In this document: positions 9,541 to 19,564 of the stretch, piece after piece
Layout of the letters: each line of letters begins with the position of its first letter
How positions within the stretch are numbered: position 1 is the stretch's first letter
Assembly: GCF_009389715.1 (NCBI RefSeq)
Contig: NC_052399.1
Location: forward strand, 14,511,646-14,575,645
Direction: 5' to 3'
From: Phoenix dactylifera
Lineage: Eukaryota > Streptophyta > Magnoliopsida > Arecales > Arecaceae
DNA: 64,000 nucleotides
Position numbers and translations under genes: made by a program
The notes under the pieces: model-generated
Told to the model about the DNA's origin: nothing
Databases searched by the model: none
What the model saw: only the letters and a program-made list of their open reading frames with translations

Positions 9541-12500
9541 ATTTGCATGTTTGAGACATATGGATCGATCAGCCTAGGATGGAATCATCTGGACAGATGT
9601 TTAGCTGGATGTGAGCGATCGATATCTTGCTAAAAGGGCTTCTAATTTAATTTTCTCCATGATAAAGAGACTTAGCTATTTAAGAAAATATGGGACAGTT
9701 GTGGTACTGAAACACTTTGCTCCGAAGCCTTGAGCTCTCTGCATAATTAAAGTAACAGAGACTATGAAGCTAACAGCAAATACTGTGCATAACCTGACCT
9801 AACCTGCATGAGTTGCAGCTGTTAGAAGGACTTGAACTGTAAAATAACATATTCATGTATCTGCAGATTCTTCATCAAGTTAGCATGCATGCTGGCCAGT
9901 TAAGTGTCATGTTGGCATACATTGTCTAAAATGTTGGCCCTGTGACTTTTTATATATTTTCAGCCGAGATCCACCTGTAAAAGTTCCAAAAGGTAGCACT
10001 GGGCTTACTTAGCTGGTATCTCTTATTACTAATTCAAATATAGCTTATTTTTATGATATCATTATGTTGTTAGGTTTGTTCGATATTGTAGTGGAACAAA
10101 AAGAATGAAACTGCTTCATGCTTTGTTAGTACAGGTGATTTTAGTGTATTTTGTAACGCCTAATGAAACAAAAGGTGTCGTTGTAATTTAAGAATGCCAA
10201 AGATCTTAGTTTGTGTAATAATGCACATCAACTGAAGGAATTCATTATGCTTCATCTAAGTTGATTCTTCTTCTGGTTCTGCTCAAAACAAAATTGATCT
10301 CTTGCAACCGGTTCGGGAATCTTCATTGATGTAAGCATGATAGGACAATAATTGTCCGCAGGAGCATATTTTAGAAGTTGATGTTAACTTTCTACATTTG
10401 TCTGCAGAGTTTTTTCATTTATTTCTGTGATCAAATTATGTCGTAGTTTCTACTTTCTATAGTGATAATTAAATATGTTTCGCCACCCATGACGTTTTGT
10501 TAATACACTGATATTACTATAATAAACCATGACTTTCGGTGGCAATGTTTCTTTCTTTCATTTAAGAAATTCTTGATAAATTCAGTCTTAGAGGTTGAAT
10601 TATGAAATAGGAATTCAAAGTATATTGAAATTCTCAAGGACATAAGCGACCTGAGGAATCTATTTTCCTTGAGTCCATTTGGAAATTCTTCTCTGTAATT
10701 TGCCTGATGGATTCTCAAAAATTTGCGAGTGTAATTGTACTTGGGTTTTCCTTCTCCTTCATTCTGAATGCTTCCTTGGAATGAATACATATGTTATGCT
10801 GCAAAATTTTTTTTTTTTTTCCTGAAGGTTGTTTTCCATTGAACAGTAAATTCAGAAGGAAAGTGCGAGTTTCTTTCTGCTTACAACTAGTTCTTCTGCG
10901 AAGGCTAGCACAGCAAGCATGTCCTTAGAAACAAATACAATTCCTGCTTACTTGTACTTCTCAACAGACTGCACTATGACTTGCTCCTTCATCTACCATG
11001 AAAAAATAAAAGATAGGACTCACATTTTCATAATTTGACTGGTCTATGTTTACCGAGTGAAAATATTGATCCCACCACCTGTCCTAAACTAGTTTCTCTC
11101 CTCTAACTATATAAATGTTCCACTATTTGTGGTAGATTTTATTATGGTTTCTTCAGGTTTTCTAATCTGTCATATAGTTGGCATTTTTGTTATTCAGGTA
11201 CTTTCTTGGACCTTATTGATTTCTCTTTATTTGAACCTTCTATTCGTTTCCTTTTCTATCTTTTTAATATGGCTTAGAATTTTGATTCCATAATTTTTCT
11301 CAGAAAAACTAAATCGAGTGTGTAATATGTTGTTCCAGTTATTCGCAATCTCTGTAGTTAATGAAGCTTTTTTTTTTCCATCATACACCTAACTTTTTTT
11401 TATTACAGAAATTTCTTTAACCTAGCTTTTTACTTTGTCAAGATTTTAATTAACCATATCGGTAGGATCTCCTTTTTATTAAAAGAAGAAACGTTAAGGA
11501 TGCGTTTGACTGATTTAGTGCAGCCGATGGCTTCAACGGTCAAAAGTGGAACTGGCGAACCGGAATTGGTCGTAAGAGCTTAGAATCACTTGGTCTCACT
11601 TTTTTCAGTGATGATGTCCAATAAGTTCGAGGGATATGGGCTGATTGAAACGGTGGCACGGACAAGGTGCCAACTGGGAGCATAAATGCGATCTCCTCAA
11701 TTGGGCCAAGGGACACCGTGGATGGATGGGTGCCTTACGAATGAGTAGGGAAATCTTCTGGTCCTCCTCTATCCCTGCTCTATTAATGGAGGGCAGAAGG
11801 GATACGCGAGGGGGACATCATGACCTCCACATCATGATGAATCCTGCCTGCACCCCACATGCAGTCATGTGGGACTGCATGCATGTGATGGGAGAACCAA
11901 TGGTTGTCTTCATTCACTTACTAGGGTGAAAATGAGAGCAGTGGGCCCAGTGAAACTTCATATGCTGCTGTCACATCTAAGCCCAAAATAAAAGCCCAAA
12001 AAGTTATGATGAAACCGCTCGTCACCCTCGACTTCAAACGGCCATAAAGGACATCATTTATCAGCTAACGTTCGACTGGCCTCCTCCTCCTCTGTCTCTT
12101 GCATGATGCCATGTGCTTTCCGATATGAGCGGAGAGCTGGGATTGGTCGCCTAGGTCTGCAAGCGAGGGTCAACTTAGGCTTAGGTACGTTTTGATATGA
12201 ACCCAAGACGACCGACACTGCGTCTAAAATTTATGCAGGTATTCGGTGGGTCTAGGTCTATTTTTGAGCCAGTCCCAAATTTTTAAACTGATTCTTCTTG
12301 AGGTGAAATTGCTCCTGCATTACAGGTAAGATTGAGTTGCATCCAGTTCTGTGAGATTCATGCTTGACACAATAGGAATCTTAATCTCAGGGACCTTTAC
12401 TTCAGAACTTTGCATTACTAAGAGTCAACTCTGATCTTTCATCTTGTTTTTTTAAGTGTTTCAGCTGCTTCAGGTTCAAAGAGTTTTTCTACGTAAGAAA

Positions 12501-12551
12501 CACAACAATTTAGCTAAGCCATAACAACCCAACCGAGGATTATTTTACAAT
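9541..12551. other. spacer with no supported gene
   Basis: AT-rich spacer. A moderately GC-rich island at about 11500-11930 carries a 94-codon plus-strand open frame with no recognisable domain. No rRNA, tRNA or transposon termini could be identified. Confidence 0.4.
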
Positions 12552-13004
12552 TAGAGCTGAAATTAAATCGAATACAGATCGGATACTAACATATCCATAT
12601 CTATATTTATTTTGTTTGACGAATATAGATAAGGATACGGATATTATTCGAATATAAAAATTTATATCTATATTTGTTTTAAACGAGTATAGATATAAAT
12701 AGGATAATTAAACTTTATGACCATAGAGTCAAAGATATTATTAAGTGGATGATCAATCAAGCTAACAACATGCTACTGTGGTAAATTTTATTTTTCTTAA
12801 AATTTTATGAGCACTAAATAGAGTTATAAATGAAATTGGATATTTGGATACGGATCGAATAGTTATTTGGATATCTATTTTTTTTAATGGATATAGATAT
12901 AGATAAAGATATTAGTCGGATGCTCTAATTTTTATCTATATTTGGATAAATTCAGATACGAAAACGGTTGCATATAGATATTATCCGATCCGCTTTCAGC
13001 TCTA
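12552..13004. mobile_element. MITE-like element with terminal inverted repeats
   Basis: Ends TAGAGCTGAA ... TTCAGCTCTA are inverted repeats and a second inverted block GATCGGATA/TATCCGATC lies just inside. The roughly 450-bp interior is AT-rich and full of TATCTATATTTG-like and ATAGATAT-like subrepeats, with no coding frame. Possible imperfect target copies TTACAA/TTGCAA flank it. Superfamily uncertain (hAT or Mutator-like). Confidence 0.6.
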
Positions 13005-14379
13005 CTTGCAATGGTCATTTTCCCAACTTAAGCAAGCATGGGCCAATGCGAGGATTTAGAAAAATTATCATACCATTTTGTGTTAGCATCTTGTTACCCA
13101 TATAAAATGTTTCGGGGTGCCCATTATATGCAGATGAATGGTTCATCGGGTCCACAATCACCAACTTGGCAACTCCATAATCAACCAGCCCCATGGTTAG
13201 CACCCAATCCACAAGTTGCGCTAATCTCCTCTAGTTATATGTTTAGAGAATTGAGACTCCTCGCGCATAATGGGAACCACTGCATAAATTGCTCTTAGCC
13301 ATAATACTCTTTTTTAAAAGCATAATTAATTGGATCTGTTTCTAAGTATTCGGCAATCTGTTTACTTGTGGCTCGTCCGTGCAATCGGCAGGGTGAATTG
13401 AGGTCTTCCTAATTTATGAATAGGAGCAACGAGGGAGCCCAACTGCGAAGCTTTATCTTCTGGCGCTGGAGTGGGTGAAGACATGTGGAAGTTGACACTC
13501 TCTACGGTACGTACTACAGCCAACTCATTATACTAACAGCCAACACCTGTTTGTCTCCCAAATTTTCATTGATAAAAGAAGCTTCAGGTGGTGAAAGAGA
13601 GAAAAAAAAAAACTTTCAGGCCATTCTCGTCCACTGCACAAAGGTATTTCTATAAATGTAATAATCAAAAATCTCATCTAGAAAGATTATTTGAAAACTA
13701 TTATTTAAGTATCTTAATTTAGGGTTGTTACAAATAGATCGTCACAGTAACACTTCTTAGAAGCAAAAACAACCGACTTCTCCGTTTGTAGCTATGGATG
13801 CCTTGAAAATTCCAATAACCTTCACGTGTAACATGTCCTTCCTCCTCTCCATCCCTCTCTAGCACTGTGAAACTCAGCAACCACGGAAAGTTATCTTAAC
13901 TATTGCTTGTAAATATTAAATGAGAAAAAAAAAGAAGGGATTAATATTTATTCATATCCCCTCTCCTTCCTCTACCAAACACAGTACTTGTAGCCTTCTG
14001 CCGAGTCACTCTATAACTAAAACCCCAGCCCACCAACCGACCGGAAATTATCGACTCACAGATCCCCTCACCCTTCCTTGCTGCTTCCTAACTATAGTCT
14101 GTCCCACTGGTGTTTCCGCTTTCACCGCTCGCTTGTACGCACGAATGTGAAAAAGAATCAATAAATTAAGAGTTTGAAACACCACGCACGCTTTCATCCC
14201 TTCCTCTGACTCCTTTGCCAGTTAGCCCTCCCTTTGCTTCCGCCGACCATAATTCCACCCTCAGGTAGTGGAAAAGAAGGAAAAGTTTCCCTCCTTCCTT
14301 CTCCTTACTCCATTATCATAATTCATTCACTACATTTTAGCTATATCCATTCCATTCACTCAAATAGCAGTGAGTACTC
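13005..14379. other. spacer and LRR gene upstream region
   Basis: A minus-strand open frame at 13015-13212 (containing WVLTMGLVDYGVAKLVIVD) looks protein-like but has no start context or recognised family. The region 13900-14379 is pyrimidine-rich on the plus strand and presumably contains the promoter and 5' UTR of the LRR gene; no clear TATA box is seen. Confidence 0.35.
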
Positions 14380-15666
14380 ATGGCTTCAACAACCTCCTCT
14401 CTCCTCCTCCTCCTCCTCCTCCTCCTAAGCCATCCATCCGAGCAGCAACAGACCCGTTCTCTCAGTCCCTTAGACAAGGCTGCGCTCTTTGACGTTAGAA
14501 GCGACCTCCGAGACCTCCACGGCTCCAACTTCTTCTCCACTTGGGACTTCGCCGGCGACCCCTGCGCTACCTTCGCTGGCGTCATTTGCTCCCCTGACGA
14601 CGAGCAGGGCACCCAATTCCTCCGGGTCTCGGTCCTCACTCTCGGCACCGGCCTCGCCGACTCCCCCGGCCTCGCCGGCACCCTCTCTCCCTCCCTCGCC
14701 AACCTCACCGCCCTCACCGACCTCGTCGTCTATGCCGGCCGCATTTCCGGCCCGATTCCCCGGGATATCGGCATCCGCCTTCGCCGCCTCCGCCTCGTCT
14801 CCATCTCCAACAATCTCATTTCCGGTCCAATTCCGGTCTCCCTCGCCGGCCTCCCCGACCTCCACACCCTCGACCTCGGCCACAACGAGCTCCAGGGCCC
14901 AATCCCAACTCTTCTTCTCCTCCCCTCCTCTCCAAGCCTCAAAGTGCTGATCCTCGCCTCCAATGGCGGGCTTTCCGGCGAGCTCCCGAGGGGGATCTCC
15001 GCCGCCCAGCTCCTCCACCTCGACCTCCGTGGCAACTCACTCACCGGCTCCCTCCCCCGGCTCCCTTCCACACTCCGCTACTTCTCCGCCTCCGACAACG
15101 CTTTGTCCGGAAAGCTCGACGACGCCTTCGCCGCCCCACTCCCGGACCTCGCCTTCCTCGACCTCTCCATGAACGCCTTCACCAGCTCGGTCCCCCCGGC
15201 GCTCTTCGCTCTGCCCCGCCTATCCTCGCTCCTCCTCCAGCGCAACAACCTCTCCGGCCCGCTCGCCGTCCCTCCGCCAGGCGGGGAGGCGCCGCCGTCC
15301 TGGTCGGTGGTGGATCTGAGCCACAACATGTTAACTGGGGAAGTGCCGGCGGCACTCGCGGCGGCGGGGAGCCTGTACCTGAACAACAACCGGCTGACGG
15401 GGCCGGTGCCGAAGGAGGTAGCGAGGAGCGTGTACCTGGGGAGCATGACCACCCTCTACGCCCAGCACAACTACCTCACCTCCTTCCCGGCGCCGTCCCT
15501 TCCCCTGCCGGACTCCGTCGCTCTCTGCCTCTCCTACAACTGCATGTCCCTCCCCTCCACCGCCGCCGCCGCCGGGTGCCCCACCAGCGCCGGCCCCCAG
15601 CCGTCCCGACCGCCGTACCAGTGCTCCAACAACACCGCCGCCGCGACCGACGGCCGCGACGGCTGA
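14380..15666 (+). CDS. secreted leucine-rich repeat protein (RLP-like, no kinase)
   Basis: Intronless gene of 428 codons. An N-terminal signal peptide (a run of leucines at residues 8-16) is followed by the plant LRR N-cap, with WDFAGDPCATFAGVIC around residues 55-70. About ten extracellular-type LRRs follow with the plant signature LxxLxLxxNxLSGxIP (for example LHTLDLGHNELQGPIP and LLHLDLRGNSLTGSLP). A short C-terminal cap with paired cysteines (CLSYNCMSLPS) and a serine/proline/alanine-rich tail end the protein. There is no obvious transmembrane helix and no kinase domain, so it is probably apoplastic. It resembles the plant family of small LRR proteins annotated as LRR family or receptor-like protein; ligand and partner cannot be told. 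Strongly GC-rich third positions. The start is the first ATG before the signal peptide. Long minus-strand frames opposite it are GC-rich shadows. Confidence 0.88.
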   Translation: MASTTSSLLLLLLLLLSHPSEQQQTRSLSPLDKAALFDVRSDLRDLHGSNFFSTWDFAGDPCATFAGVICSPDDEQGTQFLRVSVLTLGTGLADSPGLAGTLSPSLANLTALTDLVVYAGRISGPIPRDIGIRLRRLRLVSISNNLISGPIPVSLAGLPDLHTLDLGHNELQGPIPTLLLLPSSPSLKVLILASNGGLSGELPRGISAAQLLHLDLRGNSLTGSLPRLPSTLRYFSASDNALSGKLDDAFAAPLPDLAFLDLSMNAFTSSVPPALFALPRLSSLLLQRNNLSGPLAVPPPGGEAPPSWSVVDLSHNMLTGEVPAALAAAGSLYLNNNRLTGPVPKEVARSVYLGSMTTLYAQHNYLTSFPAPSLPLPDSVALCLSYNCMSLPSTAAAAGCPTSAGPQPSRPPYQCSNNTAAATDGRDG

Positions 15667-15807
15667 GAGAGGGGACCAGCAGAATCAATTCAAAACATTG
15701 ATTTTAGTTTCCTCCGTTATTTGTTTGTTCAGATCCGATTTGAATTTGGGATCCTTTTTTTGTGCTTTGTTTGTTTTTTGTTTTTTTTTTTTTGTAAGCA
15801 AACGGTC

Positions 15808-15834
15808 GGATTGGATTGGATTGGATTGGATTGA
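15808..15834 (+). repeat. (GGATT)n pentanucleotide microsatellite
   Basis: Five copies of GGATT in the downstream flank of the LRR gene, following a T-run at about 15777-15793. Confidence 0.85.
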
Positions 15835-15939
15835 AGGGGATTGGGTGATTGGTATATAATACAACACAGCAGGGTGGGCGGCAGAAACCAGAAAGCCTAA
15901 TTCTGCCTTTCCGTGCTCATTCATGCTGCCTTATATTTT

Positions 15940-16527
15940 TCAGATCAATCTATTGGACTTTTTTTTCGTCTTGCGTGCCGCGAAATAATTATGATGAAGG
16001 AGTATCGTAGTCGGCAAGTACTCTCGTGGAGCCATACTCTGTTCGCCGTCTGAGAGCGTTGATGATTGGTCCGCCGGTAGCAAAACCGGAGTGAGTGACA
16101 TCTTCATGCCTGCGGTGGGAAAAGCCCTCGGAAAACAATGCATGAGATCTTCTAGCTCCCAACACTCGAGCTGTTTCAACGGAGTTGTTTTCTTGTCTCG
16201 CTTTCGCCTGACATTGCCGAAGCCAGCCTTGTCGGCGTTCTCATTTTGCTGGAAACTCCCGCTGGAGAGTTGGCATTGATCACAGCGAGGCTCTTTTAAG
16301 TTGTATTTGACTGTGTAAAAAGTATAAATGTAATTCCGAAACAGATAAAAATGTGTTCTCTTTAGCATTGTAATGAAAACCTGGGGCTCCACTGCCAGGT
16401 TTGTAATGAGTTCCCAAAAATGTGATGGTAAATTCAGCAATGATGGAGAACATTGGGTGTTGGTAGTTGGAATTATCGATTTCAACAACCTTCCAGCGGC
16501 ATCAGAACAAAGTTGGTCAAGATTCAA
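15940..16527 (-). other. 195-codon open frame, doubtful
   Basis: Minus-strand frame from ATG (MNLDQLCSDAAGRLLKSIIP) to a lysine-rich end (RKTKKKSNRLI). It has several cysteines (around CDQC) but no recognised motif, no signal peptide and no similar frame nearby. At this base composition an open frame of this length can occur by chance. It is convergent with the LRR gene, 274 bp from its stop. Confidence 0.2.
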
Positions 16528-18930
16528 GATTATAAATAAAGTTCTCTTTTAAGCAAGAGCTCTGTATGAGTATTACCAACTTTGTCAGTTTAAATAAGGG
16601 AGAGTTTGACTCCTGAGGGCATCAACCCTCGCTTTAAGCCCTGGTTATACTAAACCCTGGTTTAACGAGTTGAGGCTGGGTTTGCCACTTTGCCCAAGAG
16701 CTGGGCTCTGATCTGGGTGAAGTATAGGACAACGGATGGGAAGTAGCCCCTGGGAGGAAGGGGGACAACATGAGTATTGGGGTCTATCACACAACTATTA
16801 TAAGTGTCCCATATCACATATGGAAGGCCAGTCTTAGAGCCAAAACCTGAATCAGGCCCATGACAAGCCTATGTTATGTCCAAGTTTGGCTTACCCTTTG
16901 TCACATTGGCTCTGCCTAGACCAGCTCCCACTGATTGAATCGCCCTTTACCTGGACAAAAGATTATTCTATCCTACAAAATTGGGTAAATTTTAGCATAT
17001 AAGTAATTGTTAAATCAACCTAAAATGTAACAAAATGATGATATCATAGTCATCATAACCAAAAAAACAAACCTCGAAATAGTAACAAATTATTAATAAT
17101 TATAGTAATAGTGGTTTTATGAATATATTGAATCTTGCATGGTCTATGCCCAAACTACGTAACCACAGCCCATGGGCTGACATCGCTTGCCCCAGACAGA
17201 TATTAAGCTGGCTGCGCCACTTGGCTTTGAGAGAGGAAGACGGCCTGTTTAATATCTCGATTTTTATCCCAAAAAAAAATCAAAATCTATTCTCTTCTAA
17301 CGTTCCAGCACTTCCTGTGACTATTTCTTGCTCTAAAAGGTTGTAAGAAAAGGTCTAGTTCCTATCATGTTACGTACATATGACGAAAAAATTTAATTCA
17401 AAGATGAGCTACGTAACTACAGTCTGCTACCTTTTATGCATGCCTACATGTTGATGTTGAAACCACAACCATCTGAGACGCTCCACCATGGTCATTTATG
17501 TGCTCTCCCAGATGCTGCTTATAATTCAAGATGATTGCTTTAATTCTAGAGAACCGAGATTCAATTTCTCGCACGAGGCAAGCATCCGGACCTGATAGTC
17601 TCAAACACGATAGTCCGCATAGTTCTTTGTATGCGGATTTACTTCTGCATAGATATTATGTACGTTCATCCGTACCGTATGAGAATACCCGCATATTTCT
17701 ATGCAATCTACATTCGCGTAAATATTTTGTGAGATAGTTGCAAATGCAAATACTTGCGTCCGCATTTACTTTCTATGCGGGTTCACTTCCGCACAGAAAT
17801 TTTACGCATGCGTTGACACCATTTCCCACATAGGCTTCTCTATGCGGACCTTCCTTGTGGACGTCCGCGGATATTGTTTTATGCGGGTATGGTTGAGGCT
17901 GGGTTTGCCACTTTACCTTCCTATCATGGTTGCAATTACCTTCCTATTATAATGATTCTATATTGTCATTATATGATTTTTTCCGTAATTGTTATAACTT
18001 TTTCTTGTTATTGAGATTTGATTTTTTTGACAACTTGTATATAAACACAGCATTTCAAATAATATGGTGAGAGATTATAGCTGAAATTTCTCTCGTATAA
18101 AATGGGGCAGCGAAACGTACGTTTCGCAAATATCGACATATAGTTGTGATGGGTTTAGCCTTGCTTGCTGGATCAAATGTTCCTCTCTCTTTTTTTGTGA
18201 TGTTGCTTTCAAAACTTGTGTTTTTCTTATCAATAGGCTACCCACACACACGATTGCTTCAAAATAAATTTGATTGGGAAATATTATTTGGAAAAGAACC
18301 TATCTATTTTTTTATCCACAATATTATTTGATTGTGCTATCCCAGTCTCCGCCTTACAATGCTCAGTTGCTCGACTTTCGTCCCACACCCTATACTTTTC
18401 TTGGCTATCTGTCTTTTTATCATGGATAAAAATGCTAATCTCCATCTACTGGCCCTACCTACCTATCCCAGAAATTTATTTTCAAGGAAGAACACTTTCC
18501 ATATCAAGCAGCCAGCGGGCATTCCAATTTTTGCGCAGTTAATGGCTTTTCTTCACCGTCCATTGCAGGCTTATTGGCTTTATTTCATTTATCCGATCCA
18601 ACTCTATCCAATTTTCCATCTTTTTCCACCATCTTAATCCCCATCCATCCGCCCCCATCCCAACACCTGGTCTACTCCTCAACCCCATTCCAAGATGATA
18701 GAAATCGTAATTCTAATGGCAATTTCTGCAATCCCTCATTCATTCAGGACAACCGTACAGTTGGGCCATGTTGCCCAGTTGCATGGCCCATCTATTCCTG
18801 TTAACTCAAACTTTGCCGCTGGCTTTTAATCAAGCCCAGCAACATATAACATTTGGGGACACCAATCTGCACACTGCAAAGATGCACATGAAGCCCTTTC
18901 ACTCCGCCCACCTGCAAGATGCCAGACCAT
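16528..18930. other. repeat-rich spacer with ATGCGG motif cluster
   Basis: No gene. A 23-bp exact direct repeat (GTTGAGGCTGGGTTTGCCAC plus TTT) occurs at 16669-16691 and 17892-17914. Between about 17600 and 17890 the motif ATGCGG/CCGCAT and near copies recur many times in both orientations. An 18-bp perfect palindrome GCGAAACGTACGTTTCGC is at 18110-18127. Positions 17915-18000 share TGATTCTATATTGTCATTATATGAT-like sequence with the foldback element near 22030. Confidence 0.55.
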
Positions 18931-18939
18931 AACATGCCC

Positions 18940-19515
18940 ACATTCACTATTCAAGGCTCGATCTCTCACAACAGTTATTCAATTGTGACTCGGATGGCAC
19001 ACTAAAACCTCCTAGGTGCAGCATTAAACATCCTGTTGCTTTTATTGCACATGCTGGTTTGGTTGAGCCCAGTTGATATACACAGGCCCATAAAGATGCC
19101 ACTTGGCGTAAAGCTATGGCTAAAGAGTATAATGCTTTAATGCTAATGGCATTTCGGAATTGTTCCCCCTTCACTACATCGACATACAATAGGCCTCAAA
19201 TGGGTCTATAAAATCAAATGCAAATCCTACGATTCGATTGATTGTTACAAGGCCTGACTTGTGGCCAAATGCTTCAGCCAAGAAAAAGGTGTTGATTACA
19301 ACGAAACCTTTAGCCTATGGTAAAACCAGTCAATGTCCATACATTACTCCCTTTTCTAGTTTATGAGGGATGATTGATCTGCTAATTGGATGTTAAAAAT
19401 GCTTTCCTTTATAGATACCTTGGTGAAGAAGTCTTCATGTAATAGTCCCTAGGTTTTTCTAACCCAGATCATCCGCATTATGTTTATTGTCTCCGACCTC
19501 TCTACATGGGCTTAA
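18940..19515 (+). pseudogene. Ty1/copia reverse transcriptase relic
   Basis: Translation gives AHKDATWRKAMAKEYNALM, then GLKWVYKIKCKSYDSIDCYK, a stop, LVAKCFSQEKGVDYNETFS, a little further LDVKNAFLY and finally YCLRPLYMGL. These are the ordered N-terminal blocks of copia reverse transcriptase. In-frame stops and shifts show it is dead. No LTRs of this element could be paired, and the catalytic YVDD region is not present. Confidence 0.85.
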
Positions 19516-19564
19516 ACATACTCCGTAGGCTTGGATTCAAACTCTTTCAGAAATTTAATTCATC

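Noticed and set aside
11645-11929. 94-codon plus-strand frame
   Set aside because: No recognised domain, no homologue recalled and composition consistent with chance in a slightly GC-rich stretch.
14337-15452. Several long frames opposite or overlapping the LRR gene (e.g. 14470-15018 minus, 14489-14950 plus)
   Set aside because: GC-rich codon-shadow frames; only the 14380-15666 plus frame carries LRR repeats and a signal peptide.
17529-17580. Possible tRNA/SINE head around GAGATTCAATTTCTC
   Set aside because: Only a T-arm-like stem is visible; no A box or cloverleaf could be built.
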